From: Desulfurivibrio sp044068515 | GTDB lineage: Bacteria > Desulfobacterota > Desulfobulbia > Desulfobulbales > Desulfurivibrionaceae | Assembly: GCF_044068515.1 (NCBI RefSeq) | Contig: NZ_JBIPKI010000016.1 | Location: 1 to 43,937 of the forward strand | Length of the DNA stretch: 43,937 bases | Reading direction: 5' to 3' | Shown: piece after piece, positions 1 to 7,340 of the stretch | Layout: every line of letters begins with the position of its first letter | Numbering within the stretch: the first letter of the stretch is position 1 | Notes under the pieces: generated by a model | What the model was told of the DNA's origin: nothing | The model's database searches: none | What the model saw: the letters and a program-made list of their open reading frames with translations, nothing else | Translations under genes and position numbers: made by a program

Positions 1-193
1 GCAGCGGGTTGAGCCGGCCGGCAGCCGAGAGGTCCGGGTCTGGCTGGAGAGCGCCGTCTTCGATGACCTGGTGCGCTGGCTGGCCCGTCTGCGCCAGGAG
101 CACGGCATCGAAGTGGCGGAAATCGTCATCGAGCCGGACCGGGCCGGCCCCGGCCTGGTCAGCGCCCGCTTGACTCTGGTGAGGGAAGAATGA
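1..193 (+). CDS. gspM: Type II secretion system protein M (GspM), C-terminal fragment
   Basis: The open frame enters from the left edge (first full codon at base 2) and stops with TGA at 191-193, giving the last 63 residues of a protein whose start lies outside the window. The fragment has the ferredoxin-like end typical of GspM/PilO-type inner-membrane platform proteins: a strand (REVRVWLES), a helix (FDDLVRWLARL) and a closing strand (SARLTLVRE). GspM with GspL forms the inner-membrane platform that ties the secretion ATPase to the pseudopilus. The stop codon overlaps the gspN start in an ATGA, which implies translational coupling. The identity rests largely on the neighbouring gspN, gspG and gspH; the fragment alone would be weak evidence. 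Confidence 0.72.
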   Translation, partial: QRVEPAGSREVRVWLESAVFDDLVRWLARLRQEHGIEVAEIVIEPDRAGPGLVSARLTLVREE

Positions 194-972
194 TGATCCT
201 GGCCGACACGCCCCTCTGGAAAAAATATCTCGGCCTGGGCCTGGCTTTTTTCCTCTTCTTCCTGGTTTATTATTTTCCGGCCCAGTTGACCTGGCCCCTG
301 CTGCAGAAGGCGGGGGTGGACCTGGTCGAACTGTACGGCCTCAACGGATCCTGGCATAGCGGCACCGCCGCTTCCGGCCGGGTGCTGGGAACTCCGGTCC
401 GGGATGTTTCCTGGCGCCTGCGACCCACCCCTCTTGCCCCCCTGCGGGGAGGAATCAGCGCCACCCTGGCCGGCGACGGCCGCCTCCAGGGCCGGCTCAA
501 GGCCGGCTGGCAGGGGCCGCAAAAGGGGCGGGCGGTGATTTCCGGTCTCAAGGCCGATCTGCCCCTGGGCCAGTTCAGCGGCCGCCTGCAGCGCCTGGGC
601 CTGGCCGTGGACGGCCGCCTGCTGCTCGACCTGGCCCGGCTGGAGTTCAAGGACGGGCTGCCGGTGCAAGGCCGGGGGGAGGGGAGACTGGTCGGTCTCC
701 GCGCCTTGCAGCCGATCAGCTTGACCCTGGGAGATTTCCAGGGCGAACTGAGTTCCGCCCCGGAGGGCCTGCGCCTGGGCTTCCGCGACGACGGCGGCCC
801 CCTGGCCGCCACCGTGGTCCTGGCCCTGGGACCGAACGGGGATTACAGCCTCGCGGCCGAACTGGTGCCCCGCGATCCGGACAACCGGGAACTGACCATG
901 GTCCTGGGCTTTCTCGGCCCGCCGGGGCGCGACGGCATCATCCGGGTCAACGCCGCCGGGTCGCTGAACTAG
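190..972 (+). CDS. gspN: Type II secretion system protein N (GspN)
   Basis: This 260-residue protein has one N-terminal membrane helix (about residues 12-30, rich in Leu and Phe) followed by a beta-rich periplasmic body with repeated G-x-L/W-x-G patterns, as in the T2SSN/GspN family. Length fits the family (about 250-270). GspN is an accessory inner-membrane component of the type II secretion machine, present in only some lineages, and its exact role is unsettled. The ATG overlaps the gspM stop by four bases, so the two are co-translated. A 207-base gap separates it from gspG and contains a degenerate dispersed repeat. Family assignment is from overall pattern and position, because GspN has no sharp catalytic motif. 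Confidence 0.78.
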   Translation: MMILADTPLWKKYLGLGLAFFLFFLVYYFPAQLTWPLLQKAGVDLVELYGLNGSWHSGTAASGRVLGTPVRDVSWRLRPTPLAPLRGGISATLAGDGRLQGRLKAGWQGPQKGRAVISGLKADLPLGQFSGRLQRLGLAVDGRLLLDLARLEFKDGLPVQGRGEGRLVGLRALQPISLTLGDFQGELSSAPEGLRLGFRDDGGPLAATVVLALGPNGDYSLAAELVPRDPDNRELTMVLGFLGPPGRDGIIRVNAAGSLN

Positions 973-1050
973 GGAACCAGCCGGATTATTTAATGGTCAC
1001 TATTCAGGCAGGACCGGCAGCCGGCAAAGGGGCTTTGCGGCCCGGGCTCT

Positions 1051-1090
1051 GTTAACCACGTGGATCCGGAGAGCCCAGAGTACAGAGAGA
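1051..1090 (+). repeat. Degenerate half-copy of the TTAACCAC/ACAGAG dispersed repeat
   Basis: The stretch begins TTAACCACG, is interrupted by about seven bases, then continues GGAGAGCCCAGAG and ACAGAGAGA. This matches the left arm of the palindrome at 34153-34220 with scattered mismatches. No right arm follows, so it looks like a decayed or half element between gspN and gspG. Homology is judged by eye over a short simple-composition stretch and could be fortuitous. Confidence 0.4.
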
Positions 1091-1179
1091 GGGGAGCCCG
1101 ACGAGCCAAGCAGCGGTTTATTGCTGGGACGAGGCGGATAGGGGTCCGAAGCAAATTTCCATAATAGAGGTATTGAGTT

Positions 1180-1626
1180 ATGCTGGCAGCAGACAACAAG
1201 CGGGGGGCCCAGGCGGGCTTTACCCTGATCGAAATCATGGTGGTGGTGGTTATTCTGGGGATCCTGGCGGCGGTGGTGGTGCCCCGGATCATGGACCGGC
1301 CCGATCAGGCCCGGATAACCAAGGCGGCCCAGGATATCCGGATTCTGGAAAACTCGCTGCGCCTCTATCGCCTGGACAATTTCGTCTATCCCACCACCGA
1401 ACAGGGGCTGGAAGCCCTGGTGGTCCGGCCCACCACCCCGCCGGAGCCCCGGCGCTGGAAGGAGGGCGGTTATGTCGACCGGCTGCCCCGCGATCCCTGG
1501 GGCAACGAGTACCAGTATCTCAATCCGGGCGTCCACGGGGAGATCGACATCTTCTCCTATGGGGCCGACGGCCGCCCCGGCGGCGAGGGAGTCAACGCCG
1601 AAATCGGCAACTGGAATATCGAGTAA
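1180..1626 (+). CDS. gspG: Type II secretion major pseudopilin GspG
   Basis: This is a 148-residue prepilin. A short leader ends in Gly13, followed by the processing site FTLIE with the invariant Glu at mature position 5 (residue 18), then a long hydrophobic helix (VVVVILGILAAVVVPRIM). The globular part carries the GspG signatures YPTTEQGLEAL, the DPWGNEYQY segment and the C-terminal FSYGADGRPGGEG calcium-binding loop. GspG is cleaved by prepilin peptidase and polymerises in the inner membrane to form the pseudopilus that pushes exoproteins through the GspD channel. The ATG at 1180 gives a normal leader length. It lies downstream of gspN, with gspH following about 90 bases later. Confidence 0.95.
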   Translation: MLAADNKRGAQAGFTLIEIMVVVVILGILAAVVVPRIMDRPDQARITKAAQDIRILENSLRLYRLDNFVYPTTEQGLEALVVRPTTPPEPRRWKEGGYVDRLPRDPWGNEYQYLNPGVHGEIDIFSYGADGRPGGEGVNAEIGNWNIE

Positions 1627-1714
1627 ACCGGTCTTCGGGCCGCCGGGCCCCGGTGGCCGGGGAAGTCGCCCGACCCGGGCAACCGGGCCGGACCGGCAGT
1701 GGATACCCAAAAGA

Positions 1715-2227
1715 GTGGCTGACCTGAAAAACCCCAAAGGCTTCACCCTGATCGAGTTGATCGTGGTGCTGGTGATCATCGGCGTGCTGCTGGGGTCCAT
1801 AGGTTTTTCCCTGGGAAGTCGGGAGCGGCAGCTGGAGACCGAGGCCGACCGGTTGCTGGCCCTGCTGCGCCTGGCCCGCCAGGAGACCCTGCTGACCTCC
1901 ACCGCCACCGCGGTGGGGTTTCATGCCGAGGGTTACGAGTTTTACCAGTTGCACGGGGAACAGTGGCTCAAGGTCCGGGGTGGGGTCTTTCGGCCCCGGA
2001 CTTTGGATCATGATTTCCGGCTGACCTTGCGCCTGGCTGAGGAAGACGACTCCCGGGTCGCCCTGCCTTTCCTCGAGTACGAAGACGATGAACGCCTGCT
2101 GCCCCGGATTTATTTTTTCCCCGGCGGGGAAATGACCCCCTTCGAATTGACCCTGACCCCGGCATACGGGGGCCAGAGCTTCCGGCTGGCGGGCAATCTC
2201 CAGGGCCGGATCGCCCTGGTCGATTAA
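1715..2227 (+). CDS. gspH: Type II secretion minor pseudopilin GspH
   Basis: A prepilin of 170 residues when started at GTG 1715: leader MADLKNPKG, then FTLIE with the conserved Glu, then a hydrophobic helix (LIVVLVIIGVLLGSIGF). A soluble beta-rich domain follows and ends in LAGNLQGRIALVD, typical of GspH. GspH caps the pseudopilus tip with GspI, J and K. The frame stays open upstream to 1472, but that stretch overlaps gspG and has no prepilin character, so the short start is preferred. No clear ribosome site precedes GTG 1715, so the start is the weak point. gspI/J/K are not downstream, which places G and H at the operon's end, after M and N. Confidence 0.85.
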   Translation: MADLKNPKGFTLIELIVVLVIIGVLLGSIGFSLGSRERQLETEADRLLALLRLARQETLLTSTATAVGFHAEGYEFYQLHGEQWLKVRGGVFRPRTLDHDFRLTLRLAEEDDSRVALPFLEYEDDERLLPRIYFFPGGEMTPFELTLTPAYGGQSFRLAGNLQGRIALVD

Positions 2228-2298
2228 AGGACCGGGCCGGCCCCGGCAGGGATGGCCGGGAAAACCGCGGCTTTTGATAGCGGTTCCCCAATTTTTCG

Positions 2299-2333
2299 TT
2301 GACAGCTTCGGGTGCGCCTACTACATAGTAGGC
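2299..2333 (+). promoter_or_regulatory. Sigma70-type promoter overlapping an 8-bp palindrome, ahead of the cytochrome operon
   Basis: TTGACA at 2299-2304 is followed after exactly 17 bases by TACATA at 2322-2327, a near-consensus -35/-10 pair. An inverted repeat, GCCTACTA (2316-2323) and TAGTAGGC (2326-2333) with a two-base gap, sits on the -10 box and would let a dimeric regulator block or modulate initiation. The first cytochrome gene starts 105 bases further on, behind an AAAGGAG ribosome site (2417-2423). The regulator is unknown. Confidence 0.6.
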
Positions 2334-2431
2334 GGATGGTAAGAGATGTTAATTATTTGTAAAGGTTGCCGTTCAGGTGAGAAAGCAGTTCGGCGGGTTT
2401 TAATTACAAATCGTCCAAAGGAGTTAGCATC

Positions 2432-3484
2432 ATGTTGAAGGTTCGTTCTTTTATCGTGGCTTTGGCCGTAGCCGGCTCCCTGGCCGCCGCCGGTTTTCTG
2501 CTGGCTACCACCACCGGCAGCGCCGCCAATCGTTCCCTGGCTCCGGTTCCCGACGCCCAGGCGGTTTCCGCCCATGCGCCCTATCTCGCCGGCCAGTGCG
2601 GCATGTGCCATAATCCCCAGGAGGCGGTGGAGGGCAGCCCCGGAGGAGTTCCCGCCGATGTCGCCGAACTTTGCGCTTCCTGCCATTATGACATGGACGA
2701 GGCCATCAAGGGCAGCGCGGTGGCCCACGCCCCCGCCATGATGGACTGCACCTCCTGCCACAACCCCCATAATTCGCCCAATCCCAGCCTGCTGCTGGAA
2801 GAACCGAAGAACCTCTGCCTGGGCTGTCACGGGGAAATCCAGCAGACCATCGCCACCGCCAGGGTGCAGCACGACGCGGTGATCGACGACCTGGCCTGCA
2901 TGAACTGCCACAATCCCCACGCCTCCGATATCCAGGCCCTGCTGACCCGGTTGCCCTTCGATCTCTGCGTTTCCTGCCACAGCGAGGACAACAAGGTCGA
3001 TTCCGACGGCCGCCTGCTCACCAACTTCAGCCGGCTGCTGGCCGAAAATCCCTACCACCATGGACCCATTGAAGGCAAGGATTGCAGCGCCTGCCATCTC
3101 ACCCACGGGGGCGACAACCACAGCCTGCTGGTGGCCGATTACCCCGCCGCCTTCTATGCCCCCTACGATCCGGACAACTACGCCCTCTGCTACCGCTGCC
3201 ACAACGACCAGAACATGGCCGATCCCGAAACCACCACCACCACCCGCTTCCGCGACGGCTCCCGCAATCTCCACTATCTCCACGTCAACAAGCCCGACCG
3301 GGGCCGGAGCTGCCGGGCCTGCCACGAGGTCCACGCCTCGGAAAACCCCCACCAGATCAGAGACGCGGTCCCCTTCGGCCCCCGCAACTGGATGCTGCCG
3401 ATCAACTACACCAAGACCGACACCGGCGGCTCCTGCGCCCGGACCTGCCACCAGACCAAGACTTACGACTACACCGCGGAATAA
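2432..3484 (+). CDS. Ten-heme c-type cytochrome (paired CXXCH type), exported
   Basis: This 350-residue protein has a Sec signal peptide (hydrophobic core about residues 8-28, possible cleavage near GSAA). It has nine CXXCH heme motifs (CGMCH, CASCH, CTSCH, CLGCH, CMNCH, CVSCH, CSACH, CYRCH, CRACH) and a tenth, wider one near the C-terminus, CARTCH (CX3CH). The CXXCHNPH...CXXCH spacing is that of the doubled CXXCH (Paired_CXXCH) family. The protein should act in the periplasm or outer membrane as an electron wire. It opens a five-gene operon ending in a beta-barrel and a second ten-heme cytochrome. An AAAGGAG site lies 8 bases before ATG 2432. The electron partner is inferred, not shown. Confidence 0.93.
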   Translation: MLKVRSFIVALAVAGSLAAAGFLLATTTGSAANRSLAPVPDAQAVSAHAPYLAGQCGMCHNPQEAVEGSPGGVPADVAELCASCHYDMDEAIKGSAVAHAPAMMDCTSCHNPHNSPNPSLLLEEPKNLCLGCHGEIQQTIATARVQHDAVIDDLACMNCHNPHASDIQALLTRLPFDLCVSCHSEDNKVDSDGRLLTNFSRLLAENPYHHGPIEGKDCSACHLTHGGDNHSLLVADYPAAFYAPYDPDNYALCYRCHNDQNMADPETTTTTRFRDGSRNLHYLHVNKPDRGRSCRACHEVHASENPHQIRDAVPFGPRNWMLPINYTKTDTGGSCARTCHQTKTYDYTAE

Positions 3485-3502
3485 ACCGCGAGGAGGCAGC
3501 TC

Positions 3503-4339
3503 ATGGCAAAACGTTGGATCGGCAGCCTGGTGATCGCCCTGCTGCTGGTGGCTCCGCAGTTGGCCTGGCCCGAGGCCGGGGCGGCCTTTTACAACCTCAC
3601 GGTTAACGAGGACGTGATCGCCAACGTTACCCTGCCCACCATCGAGGGCGGTGAAGCGACCCTGCTGGATCCGACCAAGAAGGCCAATGTCTTTATCTTT
3701 TTCCGCCCCGGGGCCGAGCCCTCCCGGCGGGGCTTGAGCGATATGGGCCGCTGCGCCGAGGAACTGGCCGCCTACCCGGTTTACTGGGTGGGGCTGGTTT
3801 CCGACCGCTATCCCCTGGAGGAGGTCAAGGCCCTGGTGGCGCAGGCCAACTTCCCCGGCCCGGTCCTGATCGACCAGGGCAACGCCCTTTACGGCAAGTT
3901 CGGGGTGCGTCTCCATCCGGTGGTGGGCATCACCGACGCTAAAGGCCTGCTCACCGCCTACCAGCCCTTCACCCAGATCAATTTCTGCGCCCGGGTCAAG
4001 GCCCAGGTGCTCCACACCCTGGGCGAGCTCAGCGCCGAGGAACTGGAGCAGCAGCTCCGGCCCCGCTCGCTGGATCCCCGCAGCGATATCGGGGTGGCGA
4101 TCCGCAACCTGCGGATGGGGGAGCGCTTCATCGAAATCGGCAACTACGAGATGGCCCTGGCCACCGCCCAGCGCAGCCTCGAACTGGTCCCGGACCTGGC
4201 CGGCGGCCACGGGCTGGCGGCCCTGGCCCTGGCCCACCAGGATGAATGCGCCGCGGCCGCCGAACATATCAATAAGGCCCTGGAGCAGGACCCTGCCGAG
4301 GCCAAGGCCTTGGCGGCCCGGGAAAAATGCGGCCCTTGA
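3503..4339 (+). CDS. Exported thioredoxin-fold (redoxin-like) protein with C-terminal TPR repeats, no CXXC
   Basis: This 278-residue protein has a signal peptide (SLVIALLLVAPQLAW). Next comes a thioredoxin-like domain, about residues 35-165: the strand NVFIFFRPGAEPSRRGL lies where TlpA/AhpC proteins carry their active cysteines, and HPVVGITDAKG has the cis-Pro-like turn. Two TPR-type helical repeats follow (FIEIGNYEMALATAQRSLE and the segment to the end). The expected redox CXXC is absent; the position reads AEPSRR. It is therefore unlikely to be a disulfide reductase and may be a scaffold or a cytochrome-assembly or interaction factor. The gene starts 18 bases after the cytochrome stop, behind a GAGGAGG-like site. 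Fold assignment is by pattern only. Confidence 0.75.
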   Translation: MAKRWIGSLVIALLLVAPQLAWPEAGAAFYNLTVNEDVIANVTLPTIEGGEATLLDPTKKANVFIFFRPGAEPSRRGLSDMGRCAEELAAYPVYWVGLVSDRYPLEEVKALVAQANFPGPVLIDQGNALYGKFGVRLHPVVGITDAKGLLTAYQPFTQINFCARVKAQVLHTLGELSAEELEQQLRPRSLDPRSDIGVAIRNLRMGERFIEIGNYEMALATAQRSLELVPDLAGGHGLAALALAHQDECAAAAEHINKALEQDPAEAKALAAREKCGP

Positions 4340-4382
4340 ACCCGGCCCCAGGCCAACGCCCAGAAAAACGTAAGGTGATGCC

Positions 4383-4931
4383 ATGTCCGCCAACCATACC
4401 CTCTCCCTGATGGCCCTCTTTTTCGCCCTGCTGGTCGGCGGCGCCCTGGTGGCGGTGGCGGCCGGCAAGAACCCCGGCGAGCAAGGCGTCTTTGCCGGCG
4501 GCGGGGAAAAATTCGAGGCGGCCCTGCTGGCCGATACCCTGGGGGTTCGGCCGGTTGAAACCGACGCCACCGGTCGCCTGGAGCTGGAAATCAGCCCCGA
4601 CGGCCGCTCCCTGAGCTACCGCCTCACCGTGGCCGCCCTGGAGGACGCCTTCATGTCCCATCTCCATTTCGGCACCCCGGAAGATCGCTACGGCCCCATC
4701 GTGGCCTGGCTCTTTCCCCCCGAAGGCAAGCGCCGCGAGGTGGTCGAGGGTCGTTTCGACGGGGTGCTGGCCTCCGGGGTGATCCGGGCCGAGGACCTGG
4801 GCGGGCCCTTGGGGCAAAAAGAGATCAGTGACCTGGTGGCCGCCATTGAGGCGGGTAATATCTTTGCCGACATTCATACCCGGCGCTATGTTCCCGGCGA
4901 GCTGCGCGGCCAGGTGGTGAGCGCACCATAA
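4383..4931 (+). CDS. Exported CHRD-domain protein
   Basis: This 182-residue protein has an N-terminal hydrophobic segment (LMALFFALLVGGALVAVAA), likely a signal peptide or anchor. The C-terminal 110 residues have CHRD hallmarks: LSYRLTVAAL, SHLHFGTPEDRYGPIVAWLF, GVIRAEDL and the closing FADIHTRRYVPGELRGQV. CHRD domains are immunoglobulin-like modules first described in chordin. In bacteria they occur in secreted and surface proteins, generally of unknown function; the conserved His residues suggest metal binding. It lies between the redoxin/TPR gene and the beta-barrel gene in the same operon, so a role at the cell surface with the porin-cytochrome complex is a reasonable inference. Confidence 0.8.
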   Translation: MSANHTLSLMALFFALLVGGALVAVAAGKNPGEQGVFAGGGEKFEAALLADTLGVRPVETDATGRLELEISPDGRSLSYRLTVAALEDAFMSHLHFGTPEDRYGPIVAWLFPPEGKRREVVEGRFDGVLASGVIRAEDLGGPLGQKEISDLVAAIEAGNIFADIHTRRYVPGELRGQVVSAP

Positions 4932-4959
4932 TTCCTGCTTGACAAGGCGATAGATCTCC

Positions 4960-6252
4960 ATGGCTTCACCCTGCTCACCCTGGTCCCGCACCCTTTTTTG
5001 CCTGGTCCTGGCCGTCGCTATTGCCGGCCCGGTCCGGCCCGCCGCCGCCCAGGAACCCCTGATCTATATCGAAGAGGCGGTGCCCGGGGTGGCCATCAGC
5101 GGGCGGGCCTCCAGCGAAATCCAGTGGCGCGACGAATCCCGGCGCGGCGACGGCTTGCCGGTTTTTCAATACCTGCTGTTCAATGTCCGCCACTTCGATG
5201 AGGAGGTGGAGGAAAAATACAGCTTTCACGCCTACGGCCGCCTCGGCACCGACCTCAACAACGAATATTCCTGGGCCGACAGCCGCCTCTATTACGCTTA
5301 CTATCAGAAGCAGGACTGGCGGGATAAAGTCGATTTCCGCCTCGGCCGCCAGTTTATCGCGGTCACCGCCGGAGCCTCGCTGCTGGACGGCCTGACCCTG
5401 GACTACCGGCCCGGCGGGTGGCTGGAGCCCTTTACCTTCAGCGTCTTCGGCGGCGGCGATGTCGCCTTCTATTCCAGCTACAGCGCCAAGGACACCCTGA
5501 TGGGCGGTGAGATCCGGGGCCGCTTCAACGACGACAACCTGGTCACCGGCATCTCCTATGTCCAGCGCCGCGAGGACTCCCGCAAGGCCACCGAGCTCTA
5601 CGGGGCCGATTTCGACTACGGTTTTCGCCGGCTCCTCAACCTTTACGGCGAGATCCAGTACGACCGCCTCTCGGACCGGGTCAGCTACGGCCTGATCGGC
5701 TCCAACTACCACCGCAGCGACCGCTGGGGCCTGCGGACCGAATATCTCTATTCGGTGCCGGTCTTTTCGGCCAGCTCGATCTACTCGGTCTTCGCGGTCA
5801 GCAAGTACCAGGAGGCCATGGCCGAGCTCAATTACTACTTCGGCTCCGGCCTGCGCGGTTTCGGCCGCTACAGCCGGGAGATCTACGAAGAATTCGCCGA
5901 TACCGACGTCTTCGAGGCGGGGATCGAGAAAATCCGCACCGACCGTTTTTCCGGCTACCTCAGCGGGGTCTGGCGCCGGGCTCGCGAAGGCCAGGATCTC
6001 CGGGGCTTCCGGGTCCGGGCGGCCTGGCTCTTCAACCCCCATCTCCAGGGCGGGGTGGGAGCGGAAATCGATGTGTTGGAGCGCCGCCTGGATGAGTTCG
6101 AGGACGACACCCTCAGCTCCCGGATCTGGGCCGACCTCACCGCCCGCCTGCGGGCCAATCTCGAGCTGTTGGGCCGCCTGGAGCGCTATGAGAGCGACGG
6201 CTTCTGGGGTTACCACAATCGCGCCACCCTGCGCCTGAACCTGACTTTTTGA
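4960..6252 (+). CDS. Outer-membrane beta-barrel (porin-like) protein of the cytochrome operon
   Basis: This 430-residue protein has a signal peptide ending near PAAA|QEP. It then shows a long series of amphipathic strands with alternating aromatic/hydrophobic and polar residues (for example YSFHAYGRLGTDL, KVDFRLGRQFIAV, LNLYGEIQYDRL) and ends in RLNLTF, with the terminal Phe used by the Bam machinery. There are no heme motifs. Its place between cytochrome genes suggests it forms the barrel through which a multiheme protein crosses the outer membrane, as MtrB or OmbB do, although no MtrB signature was recognised. The stop codon at 6250-6252 precedes the next cytochrome start by 11 bases. Barrel assignment is secure; the conduit role is inferred. 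Confidence 0.82.
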   Translation: MASPCSPWSRTLFCLVLAVAIAGPVRPAAAQEPLIYIEEAVPGVAISGRASSEIQWRDESRRGDGLPVFQYLLFNVRHFDEEVEEKYSFHAYGRLGTDLNNEYSWADSRLYYAYYQKQDWRDKVDFRLGRQFIAVTAGASLLDGLTLDYRPGGWLEPFTFSVFGGGDVAFYSSYSAKDTLMGGEIRGRFNDDNLVTGISYVQRREDSRKATELYGADFDYGFRRLLNLYGEIQYDRLSDRVSYGLIGSNYHRSDRWGLRTEYLYSVPVFSASSIYSVFAVSKYQEAMAELNYYFGSGLRGFGRYSREIYEEFADTDVFEAGIEKIRTDRFSGYLSGVWRRAREGQDLRGFRVRAAWLFNPHLQGGVGAEIDVLERRLDEFEDDTLSSRIWADLTARLRANLELLGRLERYESDGFWGYHNRATLRLNLTF

Positions 6253-6263
6253 GCGGGACCGTT

Positions 6264-7166
6264 ATGATCATGTCCAAAAACCATATCCTGCTTGTTTGCT
6301 GCTCCCTGCTGCTGCTGGCCCTGCCGGCGGCGGCCCGGGCCCAGGAGGATTATCTCTTTACCTTCGACCACGACCAGCACCAGTTCCTGGTCTTTCCCGG
6401 CTCCCCCTGCATCACCTGCCATCTGCCCGACTCCCCCACGGTGACCCCGGAACCCCGGGCCTGCCTCCAGTGCCATGACGAGGATTTTCCCGAGCTGGTC
6501 CGGATGCCGGGGATGGTCAACACCCATGGGCCCCTCTGGGGCTTCAACCACGGGCCCTTCGCCAAAAACCGCCAGCTCGACTGCGCCGGCTGCCACCAGC
6601 AGAATTACTGCCTCGACTGCCATGTCCAGGGGCCGGCCCAGGAGATGGGCAAGTTCGGCGGCGCCCTGCTCAATGTCCATCGCAGCGATTTCCGGGTGAC
6701 TCACCCCATCGCCGCCCGGACCAATCCCCGCCTCTGCGCCAGTTGCCACGAACCGGCTTCCTGCAGCGACTGCCACAGCGATTTCCGCCGCCGCACCGGC
6801 CATGACGGCCGGGCCGCCAGCCCCTCCCACCGCCGGGTCTTCGGCCTCGGGGTCAACGGCGATCTCGCCGCCATCCATGAAGACTTCCGCGGCGAGAATT
6901 CGCTTAACCGCTGCGACGACTGCCACCGCTCCGGCACCGTGGCCCCCACCATGCACGCCTGGAGCCGGGAGCACGCCCGCGAGGCCCGCCGCAACCTCAA
7001 CACCTGCCAGGCCTGCCACCCCTCCGGGGACACCTGTATCCAGTGCCACAGCGCCAAGAGCGGGCCCGGCGGGGTCAACCCCCACGGTCCCGGCTGGAAG
7101 AATTCCAGCCGGGCCGAACGACTGCGCTCCGCCTCCGGCGGCGCCACCTGTGTCCGGTGTCATTAG
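6264..7166 (+). CDS. Ten-heme c-type cytochrome, exported
   Basis: This 300-residue protein has a signal peptide (LLVCCSLLLLALPAAARAQ) and ten CXXCH motifs: CITCH, CLQCH, CAGCH, CLDCH, CASCH, CSDCH, CDDCH, CQACH, CIQCH and CVRCH. The last motif is the C-terminal end, so the final histidine is the last residue. ATG 6264 is preferred over an upstream TTG in the barrel gene because a GCGGGA site lies just before it. The many extra histidines favour bis-His heme ligation. It is probably the periplasmic or trans-barrel electron carrier partnering the preceding beta-barrel, by analogy with MtrA/MtrB-type modules; sequence similarity to MtrA is not claimed. It ends the first cytochrome operon. Confidence 0.93.
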   Translation: MIMSKNHILLVCCSLLLLALPAAARAQEDYLFTFDHDQHQFLVFPGSPCITCHLPDSPTVTPEPRACLQCHDEDFPELVRMPGMVNTHGPLWGFNHGPFAKNRQLDCAGCHQQNYCLDCHVQGPAQEMGKFGGALLNVHRSDFRVTHPIAARTNPRLCASCHEPASCSDCHSDFRRRTGHDGRAASPSHRRVFGLGVNGDLAAIHEDFRGENSLNRCDDCHRSGTVAPTMHAWSREHAREARRNLNTCQACHPSGDTCIQCHSAKSGPGGVNPHGPGWKNSSRAERLRSASGGATCVRCH

Positions 7167-7293
7167 GAGTTATGGCCCGGCTGGACTGAAAACAGCAGAC
7201 GGGACCCTCAACGGAACAGGATGTTGAATACGCCCAGCTCTCGGCCGGGTTTATAAGTTAAATTACGGTACTTGAGACAACAGAAATCTTTTC

Positions 7294-7323
7294 TTGCGTC
7301 AGGCCTTAATCAAGTGATATAAA
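7294..7323 (+). promoter_or_regulatory. Possible promoter for the second cytochrome unit
   Basis: TTGCGT (7294-7299) and TATAAA (7318-7323) are separated by 18 bases in a locally AT-rich stretch just before the octaheme gene at 7341. The 174-base gap after the previous operon makes an independent promoter likely. The match is only moderate, and the short distance from the -10 box to the ATG would give a very short leader. Confidence 0.35.
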
Positions 7324-7340
7324 AACTATCAGGTATATTT

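Noticed and set aside
4936..4960. TTGACA just before the beta-barrel gene as an internal promoter
   Set aside because: No -10 box lies at the right distance before the start codon, and the gap is only 28 bases within a tight operon.
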